Source: Asparagopsis taxiformis
Taxonomy: Eukaryota > Rhodophyta > Florideophyceae > Bonnemaisoniales > Bonnemaisoniaceae
Assembly: GCA_030407315.1 (NCBI GenBank)
Contig: JALQPE010000443.1
Span: forward strand, 1 to 64,000
Direction of reading: 5' to 3'
DNA: 64,000 nt
Under the pieces are notes generated by a model, which saw only the letters and a program-made list of their open reading frames with translations, ran no database searches and was not told the origin of the DNA. Position 1 is the stretch's first letter. Each line of letters opens with the position of its first letter. The translations under genes and the position numbers were made by a program. Below, one piece after another: positions 32,095 to 42,519 of this stretch.

Positions 32095-35000
32095 CTATGT
32101 GAGTCGTAGGAGAGGTAGTTTTTCTGTGAACTGAGCAGGTTTGAGTGCTTTGGTCATGATGTCTGCAGCGTTGGTGTGGGATGGAGTATGGTGTAGTGTG
32201 ATATGTTTTCGCTGGATTTCTTCTTTGAGATAATGGTATTTGACATCGATATGTTTCGATTTAGGGGTGGGGAATTCCGTGTTAGCTGTGGTGATGGCGC
32301 CTGCGTTATCCATGAATATGGGTGTGGGTGCCTTGTTATGGTGGCGCAGATCTTGTATTATGTTGCGTAGGAATGATACATGTTGGCTAGTGTGGAAGGC
32401 TGCTACATACTCAGCATGCCATGTGCTCGTGGCTATGAATCGTTGACGTTTTGACTTCCACGCCACTGGGGCATTGTTGTAAAGGATCACCGTTCCAGAT
32501 GTGGAGCGGCGGGTGGAAGTGCACGATGCGAAGTCGCTGTCGGAGTAAGCGACGAGATCTGATTTTTTTTGTGTCCTATAGGAAATGCCTGTGTTGGGAC
32601 TTTGTTTCAGATAGCGTAGTACACGGAGTCCAGCTTGCCAGTGTAGCAGTTGCGGGGATGTGGAGTATCGGCCCAGGTAGCCAGTAATGAATGCGATGTC
32701 CGGGCGCGTTGAATCTGCCAGATATCGCAAGCAGCCCACCAATCCGAGGTAGTCGTACTGCTTAGTGTCGAGTGGATCGGTTAGTTTTTCTGTGGTGTTT
32801 AGTAAATCTGAGGCGATCGGCGACTTGGTGGCTTTGGCCTCGGTGAGCCCATATTTTTCAAGTAGTTGGGCAATGTATGAAGGTTGGGATATCTTTAGCT
32901 CGTTTGAAGTTCTGGTGACCTTCCATCCTAGGATGTGCTCGACTGGTCCTAGGTCTTTGAGTACGTATTTGGTTTGGATGTGGGTTTTGGCGTGTTCGCG
33001 CAGTTCATCGTTGTTTGAGACGACCAGGAAATCATCAATGGTTATGATAAGGAGTACAAAGTGAGTAGGATTGTGTGGACTTGTGAGCATAAAGCTGCAG
33101 CTGTCGCTTGTGAGTCTGTTAAACTTGTGTAGGCGAAGGTGGTTCGATAGGCCAGTGGTGAAGATATTGCACGCCTGTTTCGATCCATACATATTGCCTG
33201 TGATCTTTCCTACTCGGCCAGGATATTTGTATGTGCCATCGAAACGCTTGGGTTGATAGATGTATAGAGTTTTCGAGTCGCCAAATGTTTCATGAAGGAA
33301 TGCTGAATCTAGATCCCAGTGATGGACGGAGTAATTGTGTGCTGCTGCTATGGCTAGAGCCAATCTGATAGCATCACGGTCGGCGACAGGGGATGATATT
33401 TGGTCGGGATTGTAGTGTTCATGTGGCTTTTGTAAGTCGCCTCGAATGTTACAGCGTACTTTGCGTGTGATTGGTTGGCCGTCTGCGTTTCGTTTTGTTT
33501 TGAGGACAATCTTGATGGGCAATAGTTTCGTATTCGAGGGTAGTTCTGACTTAGGAACATAGGTGATAGTACCTCGTGATTCTAATGTGTCCAGTTCGGC
33601 ATTCCACGCTTTTTCCCATTCGAGGGCGTCTGGTGCGGCACGTGCTTGTTTGAGAGTTTTAGGTTCTGAGTATGGTTGGGTTGGTGCGGCCTGCAAGGGA
33701 CATGCGGGGGATTTATCGGTCGCCGTGTCGGTGTGTGCGGTGTGGGCTATATTGGCTGTTGCTGTGGGGTCGGTTTGGGGACTGTATGCACGAAAGTCTG
33801 CAGCGCGGCAGCGATGGACAGTGTTTGTATTAGTGTCATAGATGTAGTAGTGGTGTTGGTCTACGCGGCCAATGTAGTGTACAAGCTTGGCTTTTGGCTG
33901 AAGTTTGGTTCGCGGTTTCCGGTCATGCACAAATCCAGTTTGTCCAAAGCGTTGGAAATTGCTAAGGTCAGGTGTGCGTTGATTCCATTTGGTTATGGGA
34001 AGTCGTTTGTGGGCGTTGTGTGGTGAGTGGTTGATGTGATCCGCAGCTGCGCGTGCGGCGTATTCCCAGAGGTTCTCAGGGAGGCCGGAAGTGAGTAGCG
34101 TCGCTCTCGTGATGTCCATGAGTGTTCTGTTGACTCGTTCGCTGATTCCGTTTTCCTGTGGTGTGTAAGGAATTGTTGGGTGTACAGTGATGCCGTTGTC
34201 TTCGTAGAATTTTTGCAGTTCCTTGGAGAAGTACTCATTGGCATTGTCCATCGTAATATCCGTCACTCGACATGGTGAGCTAGAGTGGATGTGTGATATG
34301 TGCTGTTTAATGTATGCAGCGGCGTCACTTTTGCGTTTGGCAAAGTGTACGTGGATAAAACGGCTGTTTTCATCTGTGAACGTTGAGAAGTATCGGTTGC
34401 CGTTAATGGAGGGGTTTGGTAGAGGGCCACATACATCTGTGTGTATGTGAGATCCGAGTGTGGCGGTTCGCCTGCGATGTTTGTGGAATGGTGCAGATGG
34501 CTGTTTGCCTATTGCGCATCCGGTGCACGTAATTTCTGGAGGTGGGTTTTGGAGGGATGATGGCAGTCCGTGTACAAGGTTTGACTTGGCAAGTTGGTGT
34601 ATTCTTGTTGGGTGTAGGTGACCGAGGCGTAGATGCCAGTCGTGGTAATCTCGTGTAGTTTCTGGGAGAGATTGGACTGAGGTAGGGATCGGTATGGTTT
34701 GTGTTGTGTGTTGATTTGTTTTTGGTTCGGTGTGTGGCGTAGTGATAGGGGTGATGGTGTTTTGTGTGCGTATTGGCTCTAGTTGGTGTGGCGTTGTGGT
34801 TTTTGGGTGAGGGGTGTGAGGGCTGGGGGTGATATTGTATGTTTGTGTCGGTGATGGGGGATGGATGGTCGGATTGTTAGGTTTAGGGCGGTTCTTTGCT
34901 GTTTTTGGAGGGAGGGATGGTCTGGGTTGGGGGGTAGGCGGGCGTTTGGGTTGTTGTTGAGTGCTGGGTGGTACGGGGAGTTGTCGCTGGTGACATGGGA

Positions 35001-37089
35001 TGTTTGTGGAAAGACGGAATGGCTTCGGGGTTGTAGTGTGGCGTAGGATGGCTCTGGGAGGTACCGCGACGCGTGGCCTGTTCGTGTTTGTGTGTGTTGG
35101 TTGTTGTTGTTTGGGTTTTGATGTTTGTTTAGGCTGTGAGCGCGCGCCGTGGCATATGTTTTGTGGATGGGTAGCGCTCAGTCCAGGATGTGGTTTGGGC
35201 TCCGTGTGATGGTCATGGGTGTTTGTTGGCGGTGCTACAGTGGGTGCGGGGAGGCAATACATGTTATTCTGCTTTGTGGCAATGGCTCGAATTTGGCTGG
35301 GCGAGGGAGGGGGTTGTCGATAAGTGATGTATGCTGCGTCTTTTTGGAATATTATGTCGTTTCTGTCAGCCAGTTGGCTGACGGAGATCAAGTTGTGTGT
35401 GGCGGTGGGTAGTGTGACTGCGTGTGGAATGTGGAGTGTGGTTTGGTTTGGAATGTCTAAGTGGACGGGACCCTGGTGTGTGGTTGGGCATTGTTGTCCA
35501 GATGCTACCGTGGTGGTGGTAGCTTTGGGCTGCATGGTGGGATAGGGTTTCCGTAGGTGGGTTGGATAGGCACCGGAGTCCAGTATGTACGAGGCGGAGG
35601 AAGGAGTGTTTATTGTGCTGGTATATGAAGTGTCGAGTTGTGGATCCGTTACACTGTCCTGCGCTGGTGTGTCAGGTAGTTGGTATATGCTAGGAGGGGA
35701 TGGTGCGGCAGCTTGTGTGTTTCCGGTGTATACTGCGTGTTGTGGTTGGTGCCACTGGGTTGTTGGTGGTGTAGTTGGGGCTGCTTCGTTTTGTAGCGGT
35801 GGTGGGTGAATTGGTGGAGGGAGAAAGCCATAGTGAGCTTGGTGGGTTTCTCTGGTATTATTGTGCTGCAGTTGTACTTGTCGGGCTCGGCACGTCTGTG
35901 TAGTGTGTGTTGGTGATCCATGGTAGCTACACCAGTGACCGTTGTGGAAGGGGGGAGGTGGTATGTGGCGAATTGGATGTCCTTGAGGAGTGCGCTGGTA
36001 TCTGTTGGTGCCTCGGCCACGACGACCTCTTGCTCGATATGGATATGTGGGGGTATAGTATCCGGGATCTTGCCAGTGTGTTTGCCAGGCTGGTGGGGAG
36101 GGCGGATAGGGTATGGTCGGTGGGATAGGAGGCAACGGTGGATGGTGTGTTGTAGTTACTGGATGGATGGGGACGGCTTGTTCATGTTCTACTAGCATCG
36201 TGAATACGAGTTCCAAGTTTGGTCGTTCACCGTTGTGGAAGTTGTGAAAGTTGGCCACGTCGCGTATTAGTGGTGTCCAGCTGGGAAGATGTTTAAGTCC
36301 GTCCAGCACGAACTGCACGGTTGTGTTGTCATCTTCAATGTTAGGAAATCCGGACTGTAGCATTGTATCACGGAGGTCGCGGTGTCTTGTGATATATTCT
36401 GTGATGGGAGTTCCGGGTGTGTGTTGGAGTCTGGCGGCTGTGAGTCGTAAGTTGGTTTCGGTGTGCTGCGGTGGGATGATGGAGAGTTTGTCTTTGAGGA
36501 AGTTGTAGATGCCCGAGGGGTGTCCGGATAGTATTGTTGGGCTAATACTTTTGAGTATGGGTGGGGAAATGTGTGGGACGATGAGGAGACGAGCGAGGGA
36601 CAGTCTGTAGTGGTGTAGTTGGCGTTCGTTTGCGTCTTTTGGTTCGGGCGGTGTGGGGCCAATGACGTATGGTGTGATGTTGTGAATGGATGCATAACTG
36701 CGGATGCTGAGGGACCATTGGATGAGATTTGTGTGTGTGAGTGGGGGAAATTCGAAGTGGGGGATGGCTGTGGGTATCGGGGAGGGATTGGGGTTGTTGG
36801 CAGAGGGTGTTGGCGTTTGGTTTGCCATAGCGGCCGGAGTTGTATTGTGTTCCTCTTCAATTGTAGCTTGTGCGAAGAGATCGTCCGGGAGTCTGTCCAG
36901 TTCCTGTTGGCGTCGCCGTTGTGTGGCGTATCGACGTCGCCGTGTTGAGCGGTCTTCGGCCGCCTGGGAAATGGGAGGGGGTGGGGTAAGGTTGGGAATG
37001 TTGATGGATCGTTTTGAAACTGTTGGGGCGGCTGTGGTAGGTGATCCGGCGGTGTAGGGCGTCGCACGTTGTGTATGTTGATGCTTCAC
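32095..37089 (-). CDS. Gag-pol polyprotein, Copia element G
   Basis: 1664-aa single ORF. The Pro/Thr-rich N-terminal gag contains a CHHC knuckle WCSYHGSPTHTTQTC. The protease has YILDSGAYPTHL. After a long low-complexity Pro/Thr/Gln linker come GAG-pre-integrase (YHDWHLRLGHLHP to CTGCAIGKQ), integrase core (HTDVCGPLP, MDNANEYF, ENGISERVNRT), RT (HWDLDSAFLHETF, GNMYGSKQACNIF, catalytic box TIDDFLVVSN) and RNase H (AYSDSDFASCTSTRRST, TSTWHAEYVAAF, NAADIMTKAL). The order integrase before RT marks Copia. No frameshift is needed between gag and pol. The plus-strand ORFs here are shadows of this gene. Confidence 0.95.
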   Translation of the reverse strand: MKHQHTQRATPYTAGSPTTAAPTVSKRSINIPNLTPPPPISQAAEDRSTRRRRYATQRRRQQELDRLPDDLFAQATIEEEHNTTPAAMANQTPTPSANNPNPSPIPTAIPHFEFPPLTHTNLIQWSLSIRSYASIHNITPYVIGPTPPEPKDANERQLHHYRLSLARLLIVPHISPPILKSISPTILSGHPSGIYNFLKDKLSIIPPQHTETNLRLTAARLQHTPGTPITEYITRHRDLRDTMLQSGFPNIEDDNTTVQFVLDGLKHLPSWTPLIRDVANFHNFHNGERPNLELVFTMLVEHEQAVPIHPVTTTHHPPLPPIPPTIPYPPSPPAWQTHWQDPGYYTPTYPYRARGRRGRGTNRYQRTPQGHPIRHIPPPPFHNGHWCSYHGSPTHTTQTCRARQVQLQHNNTRETHQAHYGFLPPPIHPPPLQNEAAPTTPPTTQWHQPQHAVYTGNTQAAAPSPPSIYQLPDTPAQDSVTDPQLDTSYTSTINTPSSASYILDSGAYPTHLRKPYPTMQPKATTTTVASGQQCPTTHQGPVHLDIPNQTTLHIPHAVTLPTATHNLISVSQLADRNDIIFQKDAAYITYRQPPPSPSQIRAIATKQNNMYCLPAPTVAPPTNTHDHHTEPKPHPGLSATHPQNICHGARSQPKQTSKPKQQQPTHTNTNRPRVAVPPRAILRHTTTPKPFRLSTNIPCHQRQLPVPPSTQQQPKRPPTPQPRPSLPPKTAKNRPKPNNPTIHPPSPTQTYNITPSPHTPHPKTTTPHQLEPIRTQNTITPITTPHTEPKTNQHTTQTIPIPTSVQSLPETTRDYHDWHLRLGHLHPTRIHQLAKSNLVHGLPSSLQNPPPEITCTGCAIGKQPSAPFHKHRRRTATLGSHIHTDVCGPLPNPSINGNRYFSTFTDENSRFIHVHFAKRKSDAAAYIKQHISHIHSSSPCRVTDITMDNANEYFSKELQKFYEDNGITVHPTIPYTPQENGISERVNRTLMDITRATLLTSGLPENLWEYAARAAADHINHSPHNAHKRLPITKWNQRTPDLSNFQRFGQTGFVHDRKPRTKLQPKAKLVHYIGRVDQHHYYIYDTNTNTVHRCRAADFRAYSPQTDPTATANIAHTAHTDTATDKSPACPLQAAPTQPYSEPKTLKQARAAPDALEWEKAWNAELDTLESRGTITYVPKSELPSNTKLLPIKIVLKTKRNADGQPITRKVRCNIRGDLQKPHEHYNPDQISSPVADRDAIRLALAIAAAHNYSVHHWDLDSAFLHETFGDSKTLYIYQPKRFDGTYKYPGRVGKITGNMYGSKQACNIFTTGLSNHLRLHKFNRLTSDSCSFMLTSPHNPTHFVLLIITIDDFLVVSNNDELREHAKTHIQTKYVLKDLGPVEHILGWKVTRTSNELKISQPSYIAQLLEKYGLTEAKATKSPIASDLLNTTEKLTDPLDTKQYDYLGLVGCLRYLADSTRPDIAFITGYLGRYSTSPQLLHWQAGLRVLRYLKQSPNTGISYRTQKKSDLVAYSDSDFASCTSTRRSTSGTVILYNNAPVAWKSKRQRFIATSTWHAEYVAAFHTSQHVSFLRNIIQDLRHHNKAPTPIFMDNAGAITTANTEFPTPKSKHIDVKYHYLKEEIQRKHITLHHTPSHTNAADIMTKALKPAQFTEKLPLLRLT

Positions 37090-37180
37090 GGCGGTGTAGG
37101 GCGTCGCGCGTGGATGGTGTTGGTGGGAGAAGGGAGGTGGGATTGGGGTGTTGTGCGGTGTGCTGAGGGCGTAGTGGTTA

Positions 37181-37199
37181 GCGTTTTGGGTCCATAACC
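37181..37199 (-). other. Primer-binding site, half-tRNA-Met type (G)
   Basis: Minus strand GGTTATGGACCCAAAACGC adjoins the 5' LTR. It is complementary to an anticodon arm containing CAU, with one or two departures from the A/B version. Confidence 0.62.
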
Positions 37200-37307
37200 T
37201 GTTGTCTAGGCAGACGATGATCCATAACTTTATTGTCGTCGGCGTGATCGGCGGCGTATAAATACTGTGGAGTTAGTGCTTACAGCTAGTGGTATGATCA
37301 TCCGACA
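37200..37307 (-). repeat. 5' LTR of element G
   Basis: 108 bp, same as 31917-32024, followed by the TATGC duplication. Confidence 0.93.
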
Positions 37308-37654
37308 TATGCATTCGCCAAAATGAACTATCTGTCAGTGCGAGGTGTTGTACAAGCTGCGATTCCTGGCAGATGTCCTCGTGCGACTCGAAATCTAGAC
37401 GTGCAGCGGTGACGTCACAGGCTACAGCGCAGTTGAAGCAGGTACGCCAGCGAAATTCCGCATTGTGTACTATGTTGATCTGGATGTAAACGATCAGCCC
37501 AAGCAGAGCTTCTAGATGGAGATTGGCAGTACTAGTGCACGCAACATTTCCGGTTGGCAACTTGCGTAATGTGAGTGTTGGTGATCTGTTCGAGTCTTGC
37601 TGCATCTTGAACGGATGTACCCTGGAAGGAGGCTCGCTTTAGGGTGGAGGGTGA

Positions 37655-37846
37655 CTCGTATCCGTCTTCTGTTGCTTCTCCAAATGAATGCACAACTGCT
37701 GCAGTTCCCCGATAACGTTCTGAAACGCAGTTTGCTCTCTCCCTGTCATTGTAGATTCGCTGTATCCAGCGGTAGTCGGTTAACAACCTCAGCGCTTTGG
37801 TCATTCGCTCAACTCTTAACGCATGTCGGAAGACGTTTTTGGCCAC
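37655..37846 (-). pseudogene. NLR4 fragment (post-NB-ARC helical region), inverted
   Basis: The minus strand encodes VAKNVFRHAL and ALRLLTDYRWIQRIYNDRE, then after a frameshift FQNVIGELQQLCIHLEKQQK. NLR1 has NVVRHLL, ALKVLTDYRWTEKMNKDEE and FQKVMRELELIRRHLEEEEK in the same order. The fragment lies back to back with NLR3, on the opposite strand. Confidence 0.7.
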
Positions 37847-37984
37847 ACTTTTCCTATGCCACTCTGCAGGAATTCACTGTTGATCCAAACTTCACCACCT
37901 CGGCTGTGTCATTTGACCATCCGCAGCAAATATTACGCCCTACTCCTGTTATGAACCATACACCCCCACGGGGTCGACTCGGAT

Positions 37985-38935
37985 GCCTCCCGCCCCGCCA
38001 TCTTTTTCGCCCCGTCCTTTATTCCACTCCAGAACGCAAGACGAAGAACGCTCTTTCATTATTCTAGTTGTTCTTGGGTTAAACCTAGGTCGAAACAGCA
38101 CAGCACTTGTTGGCATGGATGTTTGCAGACACCAGAACGGCCCCACAGGCTCTCAGTCCAAATGCGGGTGCTTGGACAAAGTCTCAAGACGGTGTGTGGT
38201 TTATCCTTCTCGGTCACGATGCCAAAGTACAGAAGCTCTTGGACCAGCATGAAGACACTATCCTCGACTGTTTTCACACCATGTTGTATCGACTCTATCG
38301 GGACGGAGCGTTTGTCCAGGGCAATGTGCGTTGAAAGTTTGTGTTCCTATGATCGCATCGACTGTCACTCACTTTCGTCGTTCCCATCGGCGAGGCTTGG
38401 GGCATTAAAGTACCTGATCGCTCTGTACGCCGGATTAGCACCTCCTCTGAGTATCGCTGGAAAAGAGATGCGAGAGGCAAGTTTCGATTTTTGTGCACAA
38501 TGCAAAAATTCGACGTTCTTCCATTGTGTACTGTTGAGAAGCTATGTGGTGCAATAGAAGAACTTGCTTCAGCGAGGATGTTGGCGAGACAAATCGTAGT
38601 ATCGCTGGTTGAAGATGTGGGTAGATTGGAGTTACGAGTGCTACTGCATGATCTTGTTCAAGACCAGTGCGTTGACATGGCGGAGGAGAGCGGAATATGA
38701 ATGTGGCATAGAAAGCATGGTGAAACATACCGTCCATCGATGCGGACATGTCGAGGAAAAGTATGTGACCGAAAATATCGTTTCGTTCGATACCTGCCCA
38801 GAACTGGGCGGGGGACCGAAGCGCTGAAATTATTGACTGCCTACCGATGGGAACAGAAAATGTACGGTGACGAAACGCAATTTACTTATGAAAGATTCAT
38901 CGGCGGACTGAAACAGTTGGAAATGCATCTAAAAT
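37985..38935 (+). pseudogene. NLR3 relic: NB-ARC to linker, heavily decayed
   Basis: Plus-strand relic that aligns with NLR1 in order across several frames: STPERKTKNAL (NLR1 RTPESKAKHAL); ALVGM followed by a ruined P-loop; DGVWFILLGHDAKVQKLLDQ (NLR1 DGVWFIELGHGAKVQRLFDQ); GLAPPLSIAGKEMREA (NLR1 GLPLALS then VAGSGMQEV); LHDLVQDQCVDMAEE (NLR1 LHDLVHDVCVGMAEG); ALKLLTAYRWEQKM. The kinase-2 to RNBS-B region is largely deleted. No WD40 or TIR is seen after 38940. It is useful as an uninterrupted paralogue of the site where H entered NLR1. Confidence 0.78.
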
Positions 38936-39060
38936 ATCAGACGTATGTATATATGCATGCTGCTTGTCTTTTTCGTTTGTGGGACAACAATGTTATGCTT
39001 GGCAGACTGGAGCTTCTTTGTATGACTATGCGTAAAATTAAGAATCGCCATCAAGTATAG

Positions 39061-42000
39061 TTTGTTGTGCTGCATTGATAAAGATATTGGTAGATTAAGC
39101 TCGATGTGTGTCAGAACAGAGGCGCTCATGTAGCAGGTCATGGACACGACTATTCGCATACGCGCCGCATCATGTGGCTACTACACTGCAATTATGACGT
39201 GCGGGAAAGACGAAGAGAGTTTGTCAACTTTGAAACGAATGCCGAGTTGTCTCCGTACAGTAAATCGATGGGCAGAAAGCGGGGAGGACGTCAATTTTTA
39301 CAATTTTTTCGAGACAGTCAACCCGCACCGCTAAATCGTCTTGCGCTTTTCCATCGGACAAGCCGTTGCCCCTATCATCGCCAATCCTCCGTTCCATCCC
39401 TGGGACACATCCCGCGTTGTGGGCAGCATCAGAATCGGCCCGAACGCCGCGCTTCACGATATTGTAGACAGCCGTCCCATGCCTGCAATGACGTCAATTT
39501 GCCCAAGCTCGACTGAACACACCTACGGCTGATACGCCAATCCAGCCGAGTCTTGCATTATTCGTGCTGCCAATTGGCGCGATTATTCTTCCGTCGACTT
39601 TTGCATGTGCAGATTAATATGCGGCGCCTTCGTGGCGATGGAATGAGTGTGTTGCGATGTTTGGACACTCATGGCGTCGACGTGATTTCATCGGTTGTTC
39701 CATTAGTCTCGGTGAATTGATGTACCACTGCTGCTTACGAGCTTTTTCATTACGTCATTGTCTCTGAAAGTTACGGGGTACCTGAACGTGACTAATGTAG
39801 TTCACCAAGTATTGACATTCAGGCATGCCGAAATGGACAGCAATCTATGTTTGTGGTTGGACATGTCAAAAGAGGGAACTGTTAGTTGGTACTAGTCATA
39901 ACAGGGATGTAAGGTGGACAGATTGTCATGTTTGAGTTGCAATTGGTCAGTATGGAGATAAACTAATGATCCACTTGATTTACGCATGCAAATTATTGCG
40001 GTGGAGAAAACTGATACGTCTACAGGCCTGTCCTATACACAAGAGATAAATTTGTCAGATGGGACTATAAGCTGCAAGCGGTGAAGACAAAGCCATCTCA
40101 ATGATGTGACGTGCGTGAAAACTTCATTTTTTCTTCGATTAATATGGGATACCCGCCTGCTACACACAGTTGAATAAACGAATGTGTCACAAACAGCGCA
40201 TCGCATAGGATACTCACCCATCTGATATGGCGTCAAATCCAATAAAGGGACAAACAATTATCTAACAATGAATTTTACATGTTCGCGACGTTGAGATGCC
40301 GGTTTATAACCGTAATCTCGTCATGAAATTGGGGCCGCGGTTGACTATGGACGCAATATCAGCTGAGATGAGCGATGGAGTGCTACGCGTTCGAGTTGCA
40401 TTTGCCGAGGCCCCGAAACCGAGAACCAGTGGAGCCGCATTCTAGCTGATTGTAGATGCAAAGCTCTACGAGCCTCTGCAATAAGCAGATGTAAGTGGCA
40501 ATGGTAGTATTGGAGCAGACGCCTCGTGGAAGTACATGGAACATGAGAACCAAAGCATAACGGGGCGGTGGCGCCGACAGAAACACCGGTCAAGATTTAT
40601 TGGATAGCAAATAATTTCTGAAATTTTGTAGCAAAGCTTGTAATGTAATGAAAATGTTTTGCACAATTTGATGCCAATGGTATACAGCAATGATTCGATG
40701 TGGCTAGCGTTGACATACATCCAATCACCGTATGTTGACGAACGCACATGAGAGTGGTGCAGGTTAGCAAATCGGGTGAATTTGGATGGCGCTATTGAAA
40801 ATAAAACCAAATATTTCTTCTGATGAAAATATTTTTCATTTCTTAGCCTGGCAGGGGACGGGGACTCGTGTTGTCGGATTGCATGCGTGTAGTTTGCGAT
40901 GCACGTGGTTGCAAGGTCTTGGTCAGGAGGATGCCGCAGACGCGTCGGTGCGATCGGCGGAATGAATGGGTCTTACTTGTTGGGACGGGAGGTAATGCTT
41001 GTGGCAGCCATGAAGAATACACTGCTGAACCAGAGATGGTGTTTTCGGCGCGGTGGTACTACCGAGGTTTGAGTACCGCATGTGGGCGCATTTGCTGCGT
41101 TCGTAATGATCGCGAGTAGGGCGACTCTCAATTTGTAATTAGGTACTTGAGAGATGTTGGGCAGCAGAACGTTGCACTTGGAAAAGATACAGAGTAGAAC
41201 AGTTAAGTTTTAATTGGTCCACTTAGCCGCAGGTTTTTGGCCAATAGTCAGACATTCTTATCTCATAAATATGAAACATCAAGTCAAAGCTTGAAACATT
41301 TCAGCTTTATCTCTGTATTTCAAAATGGCATGCACATTTTACCTGAACATGCCCAAGCCAACCCCTTTGCAGCAGCGCTCGTCCACCGCACTCAACTGAC
41401 CATCCATCCGCCCTTCCGACTTTATCCTGCATCCTGAGCGCAAAATCCGACACATAATGCCTCTCACATAGCTGTTCTTCTGGTTTTCCCCTGACACAAT
41501 TCACCATTCTGCCTCTCAGCACGGCCGTCGATCGCGAATCTCGCGCACCCATCGAATGACACGGGAATATTCCCGCTCGCTCAGAAACTGTTCCGCGCCA
41601 TACATGTCACTCAGAACCACTTCTCAACGAAATGAATATTCGTTGCCCGCAACTAACCTGCGTTCCTCCAACACTCGATCCGGCACATCTAGATTTCTCT
41701 TCGTCACCATCGCAAATCAATTGATTGCGTACTCGACCTTCACCGACGTGTACAGGTAGAAATGCCCAGGGCCACTGCCGAGATATGGCGCCGCCCCCGT
41801 CTCCTAGACAGCCAATTCGGCACTTCCGCGCGCGTTTCATCGCCAACTCAAGATAGAAGGCGTCCAAATTTTTTTGCTCACAACGCAAGTATCGAACCGG
41901 GCTCGAATACCCTCGAGGGTAGCTACAAATATCAGAAACTTCAATTTACTCGACAGTATAGAATTCTCCACTGCAGAAAGCTAACCTAAATCACCACCTG

Positions 42001-42110
42001 TTGGAAAACTGCAGATGCATACCATGTGTCGAAGTCTTACCAACACACAATTGGCGAGGAAAAGGATGGAAGTAATCTGCGACATTAGCCCTTTAATCAC
42101 GACAGTCCCC
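39061..42110. other. Intergenic stretch, nothing firm
   Basis: No recognisable gene. A minus-strand piece near 41590, DMYGAEQFLSERG, faintly recalls the Sel1-protein N-terminus (DMYAAEQFYERC) and may be a relic; too short to call. ORFs of 60-136 codons elsewhere lack motifs. Confidence 0.4.
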
Positions 42111-42113
42111 AAA

Positions 42114-42121
42114 TATAAAAG
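42114..42121 (+). promoter_or_regulatory. TATA box for the small Cys/His ORF
   Basis: TATAAAAG, about 110 bp upstream of the ATG at 42227, the same distance as the NLR1 TATA box from its start. Confidence 0.5.
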
Positions 42122-42226
42122 CGCGTTCGAACTTGGTACTTGATCATTCATCCATCTCATCAACCACATTCAAGACGAACACACGAAACCAAGCGTGCCA
42201 AAACTTCTAGAGCTTCAAAGAGCACC

Positions 42227-42517
42227 ATGTTCCCCACGCATCCAGCTACAGAACACATCCACCACCATACCAACCAGGGAATGAAGCCTGTTTCGCCCGG
42301 TCAACAGCGAGGAGACATCGACTTGCGCTCATGTTCTCGTTCGGACGGCTGCTGCAAAGCGAGAGTACGTCACACAGCGGGTTCCCGGGATGGCCATGGG
42401 GAGTGTCGTGAGTTCAATAGAACCAAACCCAAATTTTACACGTGCCACTTTTGTGGCTTTACATTCACTGATAGGCATGAATACGTTATGCACACACATC
42501 CTCTAGGGAGAAAGTGA
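42227..42517 (+). CDS. Small Cys/His-rich protein with zinc-finger-like end
   Basis: 96 codons from ATG 42227 (MFPTHPATEHIHHHTNQG); a non-ATG frame extends upstream to 42140. The N-terminus is His-rich and the middle Cys/Arg-rich. The C-terminus, FYTCHFCGFTFTDRHEYVMH, resembles the front of a C2H2 zinc finger (C-x2-C, aromatic, hydrophobic), but the His pair is H-x-H and not H-x3-H, so folding is uncertain. A TATA box precedes it. No family recognised; possible DNA-binding relic. Confidence 0.4.
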   Translation: MFPTHPATEHIHHHTNQGMKPVSPGQQRGDIDLRSCSRSDGCCKARVRHTAGSRDGHGECREFNRTKPKFYTCHFCGFTFTDRHEYVMHTHPLGRK

Positions 42518-42519
42518 AT

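Larger units (their letters stand above)
31917..37307 (-). mobile_element. Copia element G, complete
   Basis: Minus-strand Copia element with 108-bp LTRs, no difference seen between them, flanked by TATGC (31912-31916 and 37308-37312). It has one open gag-pol ORF, a half-tRNA-Met primer-binding site and an unusual stem-loop before the 3' LTR. The intact ORF and matching LTRs suggest recent insertion. Confidence 0.95.

Noticed and set aside
32240..37057. Many plus-strand ORFs opposite element G
   Set aside because: They are low-complexity G/V/W-rich antisense shadows of the Pro/Thr-rich gag-pol.
38560..38935. An intact winged-helix gene at NLR3
   Set aside because: The matching text jumps between frames and lacks the P-loop, so it is a relic.
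41560..41620. Second Sel1-type gene from the DMYGAEQFLSERG match
   Set aside because: Only about 13 residues resemble the Sel1 protein; flanking frames are broken and unrelated.
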